Source of the DNA: Flavobacteriaceae bacterium UBA5534
Lineage (GTDB): Bacteria > Bacteroidota > Bacteroidia > Flavobacteriales > Flavobacteriaceae
Assembly: GCA_002426015.1 (NCBI GenBank)
Contig: DINS01000035.1
Location: forward strand, 233,676 to 297,675
Direction of reading: 5' to 3'
DNA length: 64,000 nt
In this document: in pieces, positions 51,469-60,224 of the stretch
How the letters are laid out: every line of letters starts with the position of its first letter
How positions within the stretch are numbered: the first letter of the stretch is position 1
Notes under the pieces: generated by a model
The model's input: the letters and a program-made list of their open reading frames with translations, nothing else
The model's database searches: none
What the model was told of the DNA's origin: nothing
Translations under genes and position numbers: made by a program

Positions 51469-51750
51469 TTACTCAATTTCTTCGTAATCGATGTACTCGC
51501 CTACCTTTTTATCTGGAGATTTGGTTTGCTTTGGCATTTTGTCGATTACTGTTTCACCTTCTTTTGGGCGATTTTTTACATCTTCATAAGGTTGTTGGAA
51601 CTGACCTCCAAAGCGTTCGCTCATTTTTTTTGACATATAACGCACCAAATAAGGCGCAAAAAGTCTCATTAAGATTTTCACACCATACCATACCAACAAG
51701 ATAATCAAAATGGTTCTCAAAAAACCAATAAAGGATGCTGTTTGCAACAT
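51469..51750 (-). CDS. DUF4834 family membrane protein
   Basis: 93 residues with one helix (FLRTILIILLVWYGVKILMR, about 10-29) followed by a charged region, MSERFGGQFQQPYED, and an acidic end (YIDYEEIE). This short flavobacterial family has no known function. It is the promoter-proximal gene of the operon ending at 46280. Confidence 0.82.
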   Translation of the reverse strand: MLQTASFIGFLRTILIILLVWYGVKILMRLFAPYLVRYMSKKMSERFGGQFQQPYEDVKNRPKEGETVIDKMPKQTKSPDKKVGEYIDYEEIE

Positions 51751-51765
51751 GAAAAAAATATTTTT

Positions 51766-51773
51766 TCAAAAAT
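51766..51773 (-). promoter_or_regulatory. Sigma-A type -7 element for the 51750 operon
   Basis: TATTTTTG on the minus strand, an exact TAnnTTTG match, 15 bases before the ATG; no strong -33 element. Confidence 0.45.
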
Positions 51774-51828
51774 ACAATTATCAACGTTTAAATTCAGTTA
51801 TAAATACTTAAAAAAAATATAAAATCTC

Positions 51829-51836
51829 TATATTTG
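51829..51836 (+). promoter_or_regulatory. Sigma-A type -7 element for the 51855 gene
   Basis: TATATTTG, an exact match, 18 bases before ATG 51855. It overlaps the open frame further upstream, which rules out an earlier start codon. Confidence 0.55.
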
Positions 51837-51854
51837 AACCTAAACGTCATAAAA

Positions 51855-52829
51855 ATGAATTCCACTAAACCATTTCTACCACTATTGTTTTTTGTTATGA
51901 CTATTGCTGCATTTGGTCAGTACACTGATGTCATTAATTCCAATCGTCCTGGTGTATCTCAAAGTGCTTTTGCAGTTGGCCCTAACGTCATTCAGTTTGA
52001 AGCTGGCCCCTATATTGTCAAAGAAGAACACACACCTTTAAAGTACGATGTATCTGGTTTTGGAGTTGATTTTGCAGCACGTTACGGATTGCTCTTTGAA
52101 CCTTTAGAGATTAGTGTTATTGGGACATATCAAAATGACACCCAAACATTCAACAGTTCATTTATTCCTGTTGAAAATAAACGCTCAAATTTTAAAAATT
52201 TTACTATTGGAGCAAAATATTTGGTGTATGACCCATATAAAAATGCCGAAGAAGACAAACCCAATCTTTACAGTTGGAAAGCTAACAGGAAGTTTAAATG
52301 GAAAAGCCTGATTCCTGCTGTTGCTGTCTATGCAGGTGCTAATTTTGATACCAAAGACAACCCTTACACTGCGCCAGATGTAGAAGGGTTTAGCCCAAAA
52401 GTAGCAGTCATTTCTCAAAATAATTTTAATGGTGGATGGGTTTTTGTCGTCAATTTGATAAAAGACAGAATTGGCTCTGAATATTCTGATTTTCAATATA
52501 TCTTAACACTTACACATTCATTCAATCCAAAATGGGTTGTTTTTGGCGAAACCCAAGGTATCAAAAGCGATTTTTATGCAGATAATTTATTTCGTTTTGG
52601 AGGCGCTTACCTATGGAGCAAAGACTTTCAATTAGATACTGCTTTAACTTTTAATACCAAGGACACACCATCGGTTTTTGGAGTCAATTTTGGAATGTCG
52701 TATCGTCTGGATTTTCATAAAGACAAAGTTATTGACAATGGTAATTCTGCCAAAGAAGAAGGAAAACGTCAATCTAGAGGACAAAAAAAGAAGAAAGATG
52801 TCGATTTTGATGATGATGGCAATTTATAA
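51855..52829 (+). CDS. Outer-membrane protein of the transporter/MetA-pathway barrel type
   Basis: 324 residues from ATG 51855, giving a signal peptide (MNSTKPFLPLLFFVMTIAAF, cleavage before GQ). Strands follow with NRPGVSQSAFAVGPNVIQFE near 25-44, EISVIGTYQ, IGAKYLVYD, IPAVAVYAGANFDT and LFRFGGAYLWS, consistent with a beta-barrel related to the 'transporter' (MetA-pathway of phenol degradation, PF13557) group. The C-terminal tail (residues about 295-324) is Lys/Asp-rich and likely outside the barrel. The substrate is unknown. It is followed 10 bases later by the acetyltransferase gene. Confidence 0.8.
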   Translation: MNSTKPFLPLLFFVMTIAAFGQYTDVINSNRPGVSQSAFAVGPNVIQFEAGPYIVKEEHTPLKYDVSGFGVDFAARYGLLFEPLEISVIGTYQNDTQTFNSSFIPVENKRSNFKNFTIGAKYLVYDPYKNAEEDKPNLYSWKANRKFKWKSLIPAVAVYAGANFDTKDNPYTAPDVEGFSPKVAVISQNNFNGGWVFVVNLIKDRIGSEYSDFQYILTLTHSFNPKWVVFGETQGIKSDFYADNLFRFGGAYLWSKDFQLDTALTFNTKDTPSVFGVNFGMSYRLDFHKDKVIDNGNSAKEEGKRQSRGQKKKKDVDFDDDGNL

Positions 52830-52838
52830 TGACACTAT

Positions 52839-53960
52839 ATGATTACAATTAAAGAAGCGACCTCAAAACAAGACCTTAAGCGTTTTGTTAAATTTCCGTT
52901 TAATCTATATAAAGATTCCAATCAATGGGTACCTCCTATTATCAAGCAAGAACTAGAGACTTTTAACAAGAAAAAAAATCCCATCTTTAATGATGCCGAA
53001 GCACATTTCTTTTTGGCCTATAAAAATAATGAAATTGTTGGACGTGTAGCTGCTATCATCAATTGGCTCGAGATAAAAAATCAAAATCAAAAAAAGATGC
53101 GTTTTGGTTGGTTTGATGTTATTGATGATGTCGAAGTGACCAAGGCACTTCTTGATAAAGTTGCAGAAATTGGTAAGGCCAATGATTTGGACTACCTAGA
53201 AGGTCCTGTCGGATTTTCAAATTTAGACAAAGTTGGCGTGATGACCGAAGGGTTTGAACATATGGGAGACATGATAACTTGGTACAATTATCCTTATTAT
53301 GCAGAACATTTTAAAGAATTAGGTTTTACCGACGAAAAGCTATATTCAGAAAGCCGCTTTCCGTTTGAAAATGTAAAGCCAGAATTTTTCCTTAAAGCAC
53401 AAGACCTTATAAAAAAGCGCTATGAATTGACAGCTTTAAGTTTTCATAAAACAGAAGATGTCATGCCTTACGCAGACAAGATGTTCGATTTATTTAACGA
53501 ATCCTATTCTTCATTGTCCTCATTTGTAGCTATTACAGATATTCAAAAAGCCTATTTTAAGGAAAAATTCATCGGTTTTATTAATCCAGAATATATCAAG
53601 TTTGTAGTTGATAAAGACAAAAAACTCATAGCTTTTGCTATTGTGATGCCTTCATTTTCTAAAGCCTTGAAAAAGGCGAACGGAAAACTGTTCCCTTTTG
53701 GGTTTAGACATATACTACATGCCAAAAAGCACAGCAAAGATGTGGTGTTTTATTTGATTGGTATCCATCCAGAGTATCAAAATAAGGGTGTTACTGCAGT
53801 GATATTCAATGAGTACTATGACACTTTTAGAAAAAAAGGTATCAAAAACTGCATCAGAACACCAGAGTTGGAAGACAACCTGGCAATTCACCAAATATGG
53901 AAGCATTTTAAACCTGAAGTTTATAAACGACGTAAAACGGTTAGAAAAGTGATTGAATAA
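52839..53960 (+). CDS. GNAT-superfamily acetyltransferase-like protein
   Basis: 373 residues. The N-terminal half has KFPFNLYKDSNQWVPPI near 19-35 and a FNDAEAHFFLAYKNNEIVG strand pair, and the C-terminal half has FYLIGIHPEYQNKGVTAVIF near 304-323, the acetyl-CoA loop pattern (Q-x-K-G-x-x). Together they suggest a GNAT fold with an extended insert. Substrate unknown. It probably forms one transcript with the upstream outer-membrane gene and ends at a strong terminator. Confidence 0.78.
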   Translation: MITIKEATSKQDLKRFVKFPFNLYKDSNQWVPPIIKQELETFNKKKNPIFNDAEAHFFLAYKNNEIVGRVAAIINWLEIKNQNQKKMRFGWFDVIDDVEVTKALLDKVAEIGKANDLDYLEGPVGFSNLDKVGVMTEGFEHMGDMITWYNYPYYAEHFKELGFTDEKLYSESRFPFENVKPEFFLKAQDLIKKRYELTALSFHKTEDVMPYADKMFDLFNESYSSLSSFVAITDIQKAYFKEKFIGFINPEYIKFVVDKDKKLIAFAIVMPSFSKALKKANGKLFPFGFRHILHAKKHSKDVVFYLIGIHPEYQNKGVTAVIFNEYYDTFRKKGIKNCIRTPELEDNLAIHQIWKHFKPEVYKRRKTVRKVIE

Positions 53961-53978
53961 TGTTATTTAATCTAAAAC

Positions 53979-54014
53979 AAAAAATCCAACTCAAGATTGA
54001 GTTGGATTTTTTTA
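53979..54014. terminator. Bidirectional rho-independent terminator
   Basis: A 14-bp stem (AAAATCCAACTCAA with TTGAGTTGGATTTT) and T-run, between convergent stops at 53960 and 54036. Confidence 0.88.
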
Positions 54015-54035
54015 TTTTAAATAGAAACTAATATC

Positions 54036-55301
54036 CTACTGACCCATTGCAGCTGCTACAGCAGCCGAAAGTCTTTTGTAAGTTCCGTTTTCCAAACGTG
54101 TTCTGATGGCATCAAACGCATCTAATGTTTCGTTAACATCTTCTAATGTATGTGTAGCCGTTGGAATTAATCTCAACAAGATTAAGCCTTTTGGTATCAC
54201 TGGATATACAACGATAGAACAGAAAATGCCGTAGTTTTCGCGTAAGTCCTTTACCAAAGCCATTGCTTCAGGAATACTTCCTTTTAAATATACTGGAGTC
54301 ACACAACTTTGGGTCGTTCCAATATCAAAACCACGATCTTTCAATCCAGATTGTAAAGCATTGGTGTTTTCCCAAAGTTTCTCTTTTAGTTCTGGCATTG
54401 TCTTGAGCATCTCTAAACGCTTGCGAGCACCAACCACTAATTGCATTTGTAATGATTTAGCAAACATTTGAGAACGTAAGTTATATTTTAAGTAATCTAT
54501 AATCTCTTGATCTGCAGCAATAAAAGCCCCTGTACTTGCCAATGATTTAGCAAACGTTGCAAAATACACATCGATATCTTCCTGTACGCCTTGCTCTTCA
54601 CCAGCTCCTGCTCCTGTTTTACCAAGGGTTCCAAAACCGTGGGCATCGTCAACTAAAAAACGGAAGTTGTATTTTTTCTTAAGCGCTACTATTTCTTTTA
54701 ACTTTCCTTGTTCGCCACGCATACCAAACACACCTTCAGAAATCACAAGGATTCCACCACCAGTTTGTTCAGCCATCTTTGTAGCTCTTTCCAAGTTTTT
54801 CTCTAAACTTTCAACATCATTATGTTTATAGGTAAATCGTTTTCCCATGTGAAGACGTACACCATCAATTATACATGCATGGGCATCTACATCATAAACA
54901 ATGATGTCATCTTTACTGACCAAGGCATCAATAGTTGACACCATGCCTTGATAGCCAAAGTTCAATAAATAAGCAGCTTCTTTATTAACAAATTCTGCCA
55001 ATTCTTTTTGTAAAGTCTCGTGAAGGTTGGTATGACCAGACATCATACGTGCTCCCATTGGGTAAGCAGAACCATAATCGGCAGCTGCTTGCGCATCTGT
55101 TTTACGGACTTCAGGATGGTTAGCCAATCCTAAATAATCATTAATGCTCCAAGTTATCACATCTTTCCCTTGAAATTGCATTCGGTTGGAAATTTGCCCT
55201 TCCAATTTTGGAAAGACAAAATAACCTTCAGCTTGTGCAGCCCATTTGCCTAAAGGGCCTTTATCCTTGTATATTTTTTCAAATAAATCTTTCATCTTCA
55301 A
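54036..55301 (-). CDS. PLP-dependent alpha-oxoamine synthase (acyl-CoA:amino acid acyltransferase)
   Basis: 421 residues of the AOS family (SPT, KBL, BioF, ALAS). The PLP site is clear: VDDAHGFGTLGKTGAG near 215-230 (Asp and His) and TFAKSLASTGAF near 252-263 with the Schiff-base Lys. NDYLGLANHPEV is near 55. The members condense an acyl thioester with an amino acid. The gene downstream of a cysteine-synthase-like enzyme makes a cysteate acyltransferase of sulfonolipid (capnine) synthesis a good candidate. Serine palmitoyltransferase or glycine C-acetyltransferase remain possible. No biotin genes are near. The C-terminus ends in a short Ala-rich segment (AAVAAAMGQ). Confidence 0.83.
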   Translation of the reverse strand: MKMKDLFEKIYKDKGPLGKWAAQAEGYFVFPKLEGQISNRMQFQGKDVITWSINDYLGLANHPEVRKTDAQAAADYGSAYPMGARMMSGHTNLHETLQKELAEFVNKEAAYLLNFGYQGMVSTIDALVSKDDIIVYDVDAHACIIDGVRLHMGKRFTYKHNDVESLEKNLERATKMAEQTGGGILVISEGVFGMRGEQGKLKEIVALKKKYNFRFLVDDAHGFGTLGKTGAGAGEEQGVQEDIDVYFATFAKSLASTGAFIAADQEIIDYLKYNLRSQMFAKSLQMQLVVGARKRLEMLKTMPELKEKLWENTNALQSGLKDRGFDIGTTQSCVTPVYLKGSIPEAMALVKDLRENYGIFCSIVVYPVIPKGLILLRLIPTATHTLEDVNETLDAFDAIRTRLENGTYKRLSAAVAAAMGQ

Positions 55302-55327
55302 TCTGTAGTTTAGCGGTCAGATGTCAC

Positions 55328-55378
55328 TTAACATGTTATTTAACAATACGTTATTTAACGATTAGAGTTTCATTTAAC
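55328..55378. repeat. Recurrent TTAAC motifs in the oxoamine synthase leader
   Basis: TTAAC occurs at 55328, 55340, 55355 and 55374; GTTATTTAAC is exact at 55335 and 55350. They fall between the predicted -7 element and the start codon. Confidence 0.4.
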
Positions 55379-55404
55379 TTTAATTAGTTATCATTAGTTG
55401 GGGA

Positions 55405-55412
55405 CAAAATTA
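55405..55412 (-). promoter_or_regulatory. Sigma-A type -7 element for the oxoamine synthase gene
   Basis: TAATTTTG on the minus strand, an exact match, with a leader of about 95 bases; no clear -33 element. Confidence 0.4.
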
Positions 55413-55478
55413 AATAAATATCTTTTCATAGCATAATTTAATTATAAACTGCTGTTTATAACATTTCTGTTCACAAAA

Positions 55479-55514
55479 AAATCCTATCACATGCAATCAT
55501 GTCATAGGATTATT
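55479..55514 (-). terminator. Terminator after the cysteine-synthase-like gene
   Basis: A 14-bp stem with one mismatch (AATCCTATCACATG with CATGTCATAGGATT), followed on the minus strand by a T-run. Confidence 0.75.
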
Positions 55515-55529
55515 TATGTATCTATTTTA

Positions 55530-56570
55530 TTACTTTATGTATTGAATTGTTTCAATAGATGATGTGCTTTTACTATCAAAAAAGCCTTGCTCTTCCATCC
55601 ATTTATCACTATATATTTTACTCATATAACGAGATCCATGGTCTGGGAAGATAACAACTACTTTGTCACCGATCTTAAATTCACCTTCTTCATTTAATTG
55701 CTTAATTGCTTGCATTGCTGCACCACTTGTATAACCAACAAACAAACCTTCTGATTTTGAAACTTCTCTTGCAGTATGTGCACTTTCTTCGTCTGTTACT
55801 TTAATAAACTTATCTATAAGATCGAAATCTGTTGCAGTCGGAATTAAGTTTTTACCTAAACCTTCTATTCTATAAGGATAAATCTCTGCTTCATCAAACT
55901 CTCTTGTTTCATGATATTTTTTCAATACAGAACCAAATGCATCAACTCCAATTACTTTAATATTTGGGTTTTGCTCTTTTAAGAATTTTGCTGTTCCTGA
56001 AATTGTTCCTCCTGTTCCACTACAAGCTACTAAATGTGTGATGTTTCCTTCGGTTTGTGCCCATATTTCTGGACCTGTAGAGTTATAATGTGCATCAATA
56101 TTTAATTGATTGAAATATTGATTAATGTATATTGAACCTTTAAGTTCTTCGTGTAATCGTTTTGCTACTTGATAATAAGATCTTGGGTCGTCTGCGCTAA
56201 CATGTGCTGGACACACATAAACTTTTGCTCCCATAGATTTTAACATATCAATTTTGTCTGCTGACGATTTTGAGCTTACTGCTAAAATGCATTCATAACC
56301 TTTGATAATACTTACCATAGCAATACTAAAACCAGTATTGCCTGAAGTAGTTTCAATGATTGTGTCGCCTGGTTTTAAGATACCTTGGCGTTCAGCTTCT
56401 TCAATAATGTGTAATGCTATTCTATCTTTTGATGAATGACCTGGATTAAACCCTTCTACTTTTGCGTAAAATTCACCATCAAACCCAGAAGTCATGTTGT
56501 TTAATTTGATAAGAGGGGTTTTACCTATTAATTGTAAAACGTTATCAAATACCTGAATATTTTCTTTCAT
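55530..56570 (-). CDS. Cysteine-synthase-fold PLP enzyme, candidate cysteate synthase
   Basis: 346 residues of PLP fold type II. The PLP Lys is in EGFNPGHSSKDRIA near 38-51, the substrate loop TTSGNTGFSIA near 84-94, and the phosphate-binding ACSGTGGTISG near 188-198. The protein resembles O-acetylserine sulfhydrylase and cystathionine beta-synthase. It has its own promoter and terminator but is the nearest neighbour of the alpha-oxoamine synthase on the same strand. Reported capnine pathways use a cysteine-synthase-like cysteate synthase next to a cysteate acyltransferase; that pairing favours cysteate synthesis, but ordinary cysteine synthase cannot be excluded from the sequence. Confidence 0.82.
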   Translation of the reverse strand: MKENIQVFDNVLQLIGKTPLIKLNNMTSGFDGEFYAKVEGFNPGHSSKDRIALHIIEEAERQGILKPGDTIIETTSGNTGFSIAMVSIIKGYECILAVSSKSSADKIDMLKSMGAKVYVCPAHVSADDPRSYYQVAKRLHEELKGSIYINQYFNQLNIDAHYNSTGPEIWAQTEGNITHLVACSGTGGTISGTAKFLKEQNPNIKVIGVDAFGSVLKKYHETREFDEAEIYPYRIEGLGKNLIPTATDFDLIDKFIKVTDEESAHTAREVSKSEGLFVGYTSGAAMQAIKQLNEEGEFKIGDKVVVIFPDHGSRYMSKIYSDKWMEEQGFFDSKSTSSIETIQYIK

Positions 56571-56619
56571 AAATGCTATTTACCAGTTCCAATTTATAAA
56601 AATGTAACCTAAAACCTCG

Positions 56620-56627
56620 CAAAAATA
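56620..56627 (-). promoter_or_regulatory. Sigma-A type -7 element for the cysteine-synthase-like gene
   Basis: TATTTTTG on the minus strand, an exact match, about 50 bases before the ATG. Confidence 0.45.
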
Positions 56628-56642
56628 CGAGATTTTTTTTAA

Positions 56643-58706
56643 TTAAGCATTAATATTCTCTAGGTCTAATAAAAATGCATACTCTTCAGCATCTTCCTTT
56701 AAAGCTTCAAAACGCCCTGAAGCTCCACCATGTCCTGCTTTCATATTGGTTTTTAAAAGCAATTTATTAGTGTCTTTTTTGTATTCACGAAGTTTAGCAA
56801 CCCATTTTGCTGGTTCCCAATATTGCACTTGTGAATCGTGCAATCCTGTAGTTACCAAAATATGTGGATACTTTTGGCGCTTTACATTGTCGTATGGCGA
56901 ATATGATTTCATATACTTATAATATGTTTTGTCGTTAGGATTTCCCCATTCGTCATATTCACCAGTAGTAAGCGGAATACTGTCATCTAACATTGTTGTT
57001 ACCACATCAACAAAGGGAACAGCAGCAATAACACCGTTGTATAATTCTGGTGCTTGGTTTATGACTGCTCCAATAAGTAAACCTCCAGCACTACCACCTA
57101 ATGCATACAAATGCTTTGGTGACGTGTATTGTTGTTTGATTAAGTATTGTGAACAAGCTATAAAGTCTGAAAATGTGTTTTTCTTTTTAAGTAATTTTCC
57201 ATCTTCATACCAGTTTCTACCAAGATATTCGCCTCCTCTAACGTGCGCAATAGCATAAATAAAACCTCTATCCAATAAACTTAACCTTATACTTGAAAAA
57301 TATGGGTCAATTGTATGCCCATAAGAACCATAAGCATAAAGCAATGTTGGGTTGCTACCATCGTGCTGTATTCCTTTTTTATAAACCATTGATATTGGAA
57401 CTTTTGTACCATCACTGGCTGTTGCCCAAACACGTTCAGATTCATAATTGTTTTTATCAAACTTACCTCCTAGTACTTCTTGTTCTTTTAATACCGTTTT
57501 TTCTTTAGTAACCATATTAAAATCGATAGTTGATGAAGGCGTTGTCATGGAATTATAGCCATATCGCAACATAACTGTATCAAAATCTACATTTGTAGAT
57601 GTATAAGCCGAATACGTTTCGTTATCGAATGGTAAATAGTAATCTTCAGAATTATCCCAACTTTTAATTCTTATAAGATTTAATCCATTAGTTCTTTCAC
57701 TAATAACAAGGAAGTCTTTAAATATGTCAATATCTTCTAACAATACATTATCTCTATGAGGAATAACATCTGTCCAGTTAGCAAGTTGGGTTGCTGTTTC
57801 TGGAGTTTTCATTAATTTAAAGTTAGTTGCATCATTAAGGTTTGTAACTATATAAAAGTGATTATCATAGTGTGAAATACTATACTCTAAACCCCTTATG
57901 CGTTCTTGAAACACTTTGAATGGCTCATCTGGAGTATTGGCATTTAATACATGATATTCATTTGTTAATGTGCTATAGCAAGCAATGATAATGTATTTTC
58001 TTGATTTGGATTTATAAACCGCAACACCAAACGTATCGTCTTTTTCATGAAAAACCAAAGCATCCTTCTTTGTTGTTGAGCCAAGTTTATGTTTATATAT
58101 TTTATCTGAACGTAAGGTCTTTAAATCCTTTTTAGTATAAAATAGCGTTTTGTTATCATTGGCCCAAGTTGAAGAACCTGTTGTGTTTTTAATGGCATCA
58201 AGCATAATTTCGCCAGTAACCAGATTCTTAACCTGAAGTGTATAATTACGTCGTCCTGATAAGTCAACACCAAAAGAAATCATAGAGTTGTCTGGACTAA
58301 CACTCAATCCTACTAACTTAAAATAATCATGACCTATAGCCATTTCATTACAGTCAAATAGCAACTCATCGGGATTTTCTAAAGTATCTTTTTTACGTAT
58401 ATATATTGGGTAGTCTTTGCCTGTTTCGTACTTAACAATATACCAATAGCCATTATATTTATATGGTACAGACTCATCATCTTCCTTTATGCGAGCCTTC
58501 ATTTCTTCAAAAAGAGAATTCTCAAAATCTCTGTATTTAGAAGTCATTGCATCATAATACTCGTTTTCGTCATTCAAGTATTTGATAACCTCTTTGTTTT
58601 TTCTATCGTTCAACCAAAAGTAATCATCAACTCTAACATCGTTATGTGCTATAAGTTCTTTAGGTATTTTTTTTGCTTTTGGAGGCAAAACCACTGTTTT
58701 TGTCAT
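56643..58706 (-). CDS. ptrB: Oligopeptidase B (prolyl oligopeptidase family S9)
   Basis: 687 residues. The N-terminal part is a beta-propeller (about 70-400) and the C-terminal part the alpha/beta hydrolase. Catalytic Ser is in GGSAGG near 530, Asp in HDSQV near 617, His in AGHGG near 655. YGSYGHTIDPYFSS (about 447-460) and HVRGGEYLGRNWYEDG (about 474-489) match PtrB. The enzyme cleaves peptides after Arg or Lys. No signal peptide, so it is cytoplasmic. The length of 687 matches PtrB. Promoter at 58732-58739. Confidence 0.92.
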   Translation of the reverse strand: MTKTVVLPPKAKKIPKELIAHNDVRVDDYFWLNDRKNKEVIKYLNDENEYYDAMTSKYRDFENSLFEEMKARIKEDDESVPYKYNGYWYIVKYETGKDYPIYIRKKDTLENPDELLFDCNEMAIGHDYFKLVGLSVSPDNSMISFGVDLSGRRNYTLQVKNLVTGEIMLDAIKNTTGSSTWANDNKTLFYTKKDLKTLRSDKIYKHKLGSTTKKDALVFHEKDDTFGVAVYKSKSRKYIIIACYSTLTNEYHVLNANTPDEPFKVFQERIRGLEYSISHYDNHFYIVTNLNDATNFKLMKTPETATQLANWTDVIPHRDNVLLEDIDIFKDFLVISERTNGLNLIRIKSWDNSEDYYLPFDNETYSAYTSTNVDFDTVMLRYGYNSMTTPSSTIDFNMVTKEKTVLKEQEVLGGKFDKNNYESERVWATASDGTKVPISMVYKKGIQHDGSNPTLLYAYGSYGHTIDPYFSSIRLSLLDRGFIYAIAHVRGGEYLGRNWYEDGKLLKKKNTFSDFIACSQYLIKQQYTSPKHLYALGGSAGGLLIGAVINQAPELYNGVIAAVPFVDVVTTMLDDSIPLTTGEYDEWGNPNDKTYYKYMKSYSPYDNVKRQKYPHILVTTGLHDSQVQYWEPAKWVAKLREYKKDTNKLLLKTNMKAGHGGASGRFEALKEDAEEYAFLLDLENINA

Positions 58707-58731
58707 TGTATTAATCCCATTAAGAAGTTTG

Positions 58732-58739
58732 CAAAAATA
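58732..58739 (-). promoter_or_regulatory. Sigma-A type -7 element for ptrB
   Basis: TATTTTTG on the minus strand, 25 bases before the ATG. Confidence 0.5.
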
Positions 58740-58775
58740 GGGTTTTTATCAGAATAAAGAGAAAAGAACAAAGAC

Positions 58776-58807
58776 TTGAATAGCTTACAAACTTTTTATT
58801 AATTTTG
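58776..58807 (+). promoter_or_regulatory. Sigma-A type promoter for the YbaB gene
   Basis: TTG at 58776-58778, 21 bases, TAATTTTG at 58800-58807, an exact consensus pair; the ATG is 26 bases downstream. Confidence 0.65.
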
Positions 58808-58833
58808 ACATCTAATTTTAAAACAGCAAGATT

Positions 58834-59157
58834 ATGTTTGGAGATATGATGGGAATGATGAATAAACTCAAAGAAACCCAAAAGAAAGTTGAAGAAACTA
58901 AAGAGCGCTTAAATCATGTGCTAGTTGACGAAAAAAGCAACGACGATAAACTGAAAGTCACGTTGACAGCCAATAGAACCATCAAGTCAATATCAATTGA
59001 TGATGATTTATTGAAAGATAAAGATATGCTGGAAGATTATTTAATTCTTACATTAAATAAAGCCATTGAAAAAGCAACTAGAGTTAATGAAACTGAATTA
59101 GCTGCAGTTGCAAAAGATGGAATGCCCAATATTCCTGGATTGGATATGTTTAAATAA
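58834..59157 (+). CDS. YbaB/EbfC nucleoid-associated protein
   Basis: 107 residues, the usual length. An N-terminal helix rich in Met, Lys and Glu (MMGMMNKLKETQKKVEETKE, residues 5-24) is followed by strands (LKVTLTANRTIKSISIDDDL) and a second helix (YLILTLNKAIEKATRVNETE). Dimers bind DNA without strong sequence preference. In many genomes the gene follows dnaX and precedes recR; neither is here. It is a single-gene unit with strong promoter and terminator. Confidence 0.9.
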   Translation: MFGDMMGMMNKLKETQKKVEETKERLNHVLVDEKSNDDKLKVTLTANRTIKSISIDDDLLKDKDMLEDYLILTLNKAIEKATRVNETELAAVAKDGMPNIPGLDMFK

Positions 59158-59185
59158 AAAAAGAAGCCCTCAAGCTTCTTTTTTT
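59155..59185. terminator. Bidirectional rho-independent terminator
   Basis: AAGAAGC-CCTCAA-GCTTCTT with A-run and T-run, between stops at 59157 and 59191. Confidence 0.88.
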
Positions 59186-59190
59186 ATTAT

Positions 59191-60216
59191 TTAAAATTTT
59201 AAACCTTTCAATTCATTCAAAAAATACTCGTGCATATCATTGGTATAATCTAAATGGGTTACAATACGAAGCTTTCCATTTCCCATACCGCTTAAACGTA
59301 TGTTTTTATCTGCAAGTGTTTTTAAAAATTTAGACTCATCAGCTTTGTTTTCTAACTCAAAAATGATGATGTTTGTTTCAACTTGCTCAACTCTTTTTAT
59401 AAAATCTAAAGCAAATAGCTCTTGCCCAATTTCTTTAGCTTTTTGATGATCTTCAGCTAATCTATCTATATGATTGTCTAATGCATATAATCCTGCAGCT
59501 GCTAAAAATCCAACTTGGCGCATTCCACCTCCTAGTATTTTACGAATTCTAATAGCATTTTCCATAATGTCTTCATCTCCAACTAATACTGAACCAATTG
59601 GGCAACCTAAACCTTTGCTCAAACAAACCGACAGAGTATCGAAAATTTGTCCGTAATCTTTACCAGTTTCTGGTTTTGCTACTAAAGCATTCCAAATACG
59701 AGCGCCATCGAGGTGGTATCCTAATTTGTGTTCATTACAAACGGTTCTTATTTTTTTAAGTTCTTCAAAATCCCAACATGAACCTCCTCCTCTATTAGCT
59801 GTGTTTTCAATTTCAACCAAAGCTGTTAGCGGACTATGATAAAAATCTGGTGGATTAATAGCTTCAATAACCTGCTCTGCAGTAAACATACCTCGTTCAC
59901 CTTGAAGTAATTTACAAGACACACCACTATTAAATGAAGCACCACCTCCTTCATAATGGTAAATATGTGCATTAGAATCGCAAATAACTTGATCTCCAGG
60001 ATTAGTATGTAATTTAATTGCTGTTTGGTTTGCCATTATCCCAGTTGGAAAAAACAGTGCTTTAGGTTTACCAAACATGTCTGCAATGCGCTCTTCTAAC
60101 TCATTTACTGTTGGATCTTCTTTATATACATCATCACCAACTTTAGCACTCATCATAGCATCTAACATGCCTTGTGTTGGCTTTGTAAGCGTATCGCTTC
60201 TTAAATCTATTATCAT
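59191..60216 (-). CDS. ltaE: Low-specificity L-threonine aldolase
   Basis: 341 residues. The N-terminus IDLRSDTLTKPTQGMLDAM (3-21), GDDVYKEDPTVNELE (27-41), GYHLDGARIWNALVA near 165-180, and SVCLSKGLGCPIGSVLVG near 198-215 with the PLP Lys are all characteristic. It cleaves L-threonine or L-allo-threonine to glycine and acetaldehyde, a glycine source. It follows the metalloprotease gene by 8 bases, so the two may be one transcript. Confidence 0.93.
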   Translation of the reverse strand: MIIDLRSDTLTKPTQGMLDAMMSAKVGDDVYKEDPTVNELEERIADMFGKPKALFFPTGIMANQTAIKLHTNPGDQVICDSNAHIYHYEGGGASFNSGVSCKLLQGERGMFTAEQVIEAINPPDFYHSPLTALVEIENTANRGGGSCWDFEELKKIRTVCNEHKLGYHLDGARIWNALVAKPETGKDYGQIFDTLSVCLSKGLGCPIGSVLVGDEDIMENAIRIRKILGGGMRQVGFLAAAGLYALDNHIDRLAEDHQKAKEIGQELFALDFIKRVEQVETNIIIFELENKADESKFLKTLADKNIRLSGMGNGKLRIVTHLDYTNDMHEYFLNELKGLKF

Positions 60217-60224
60217 TTTATTTT

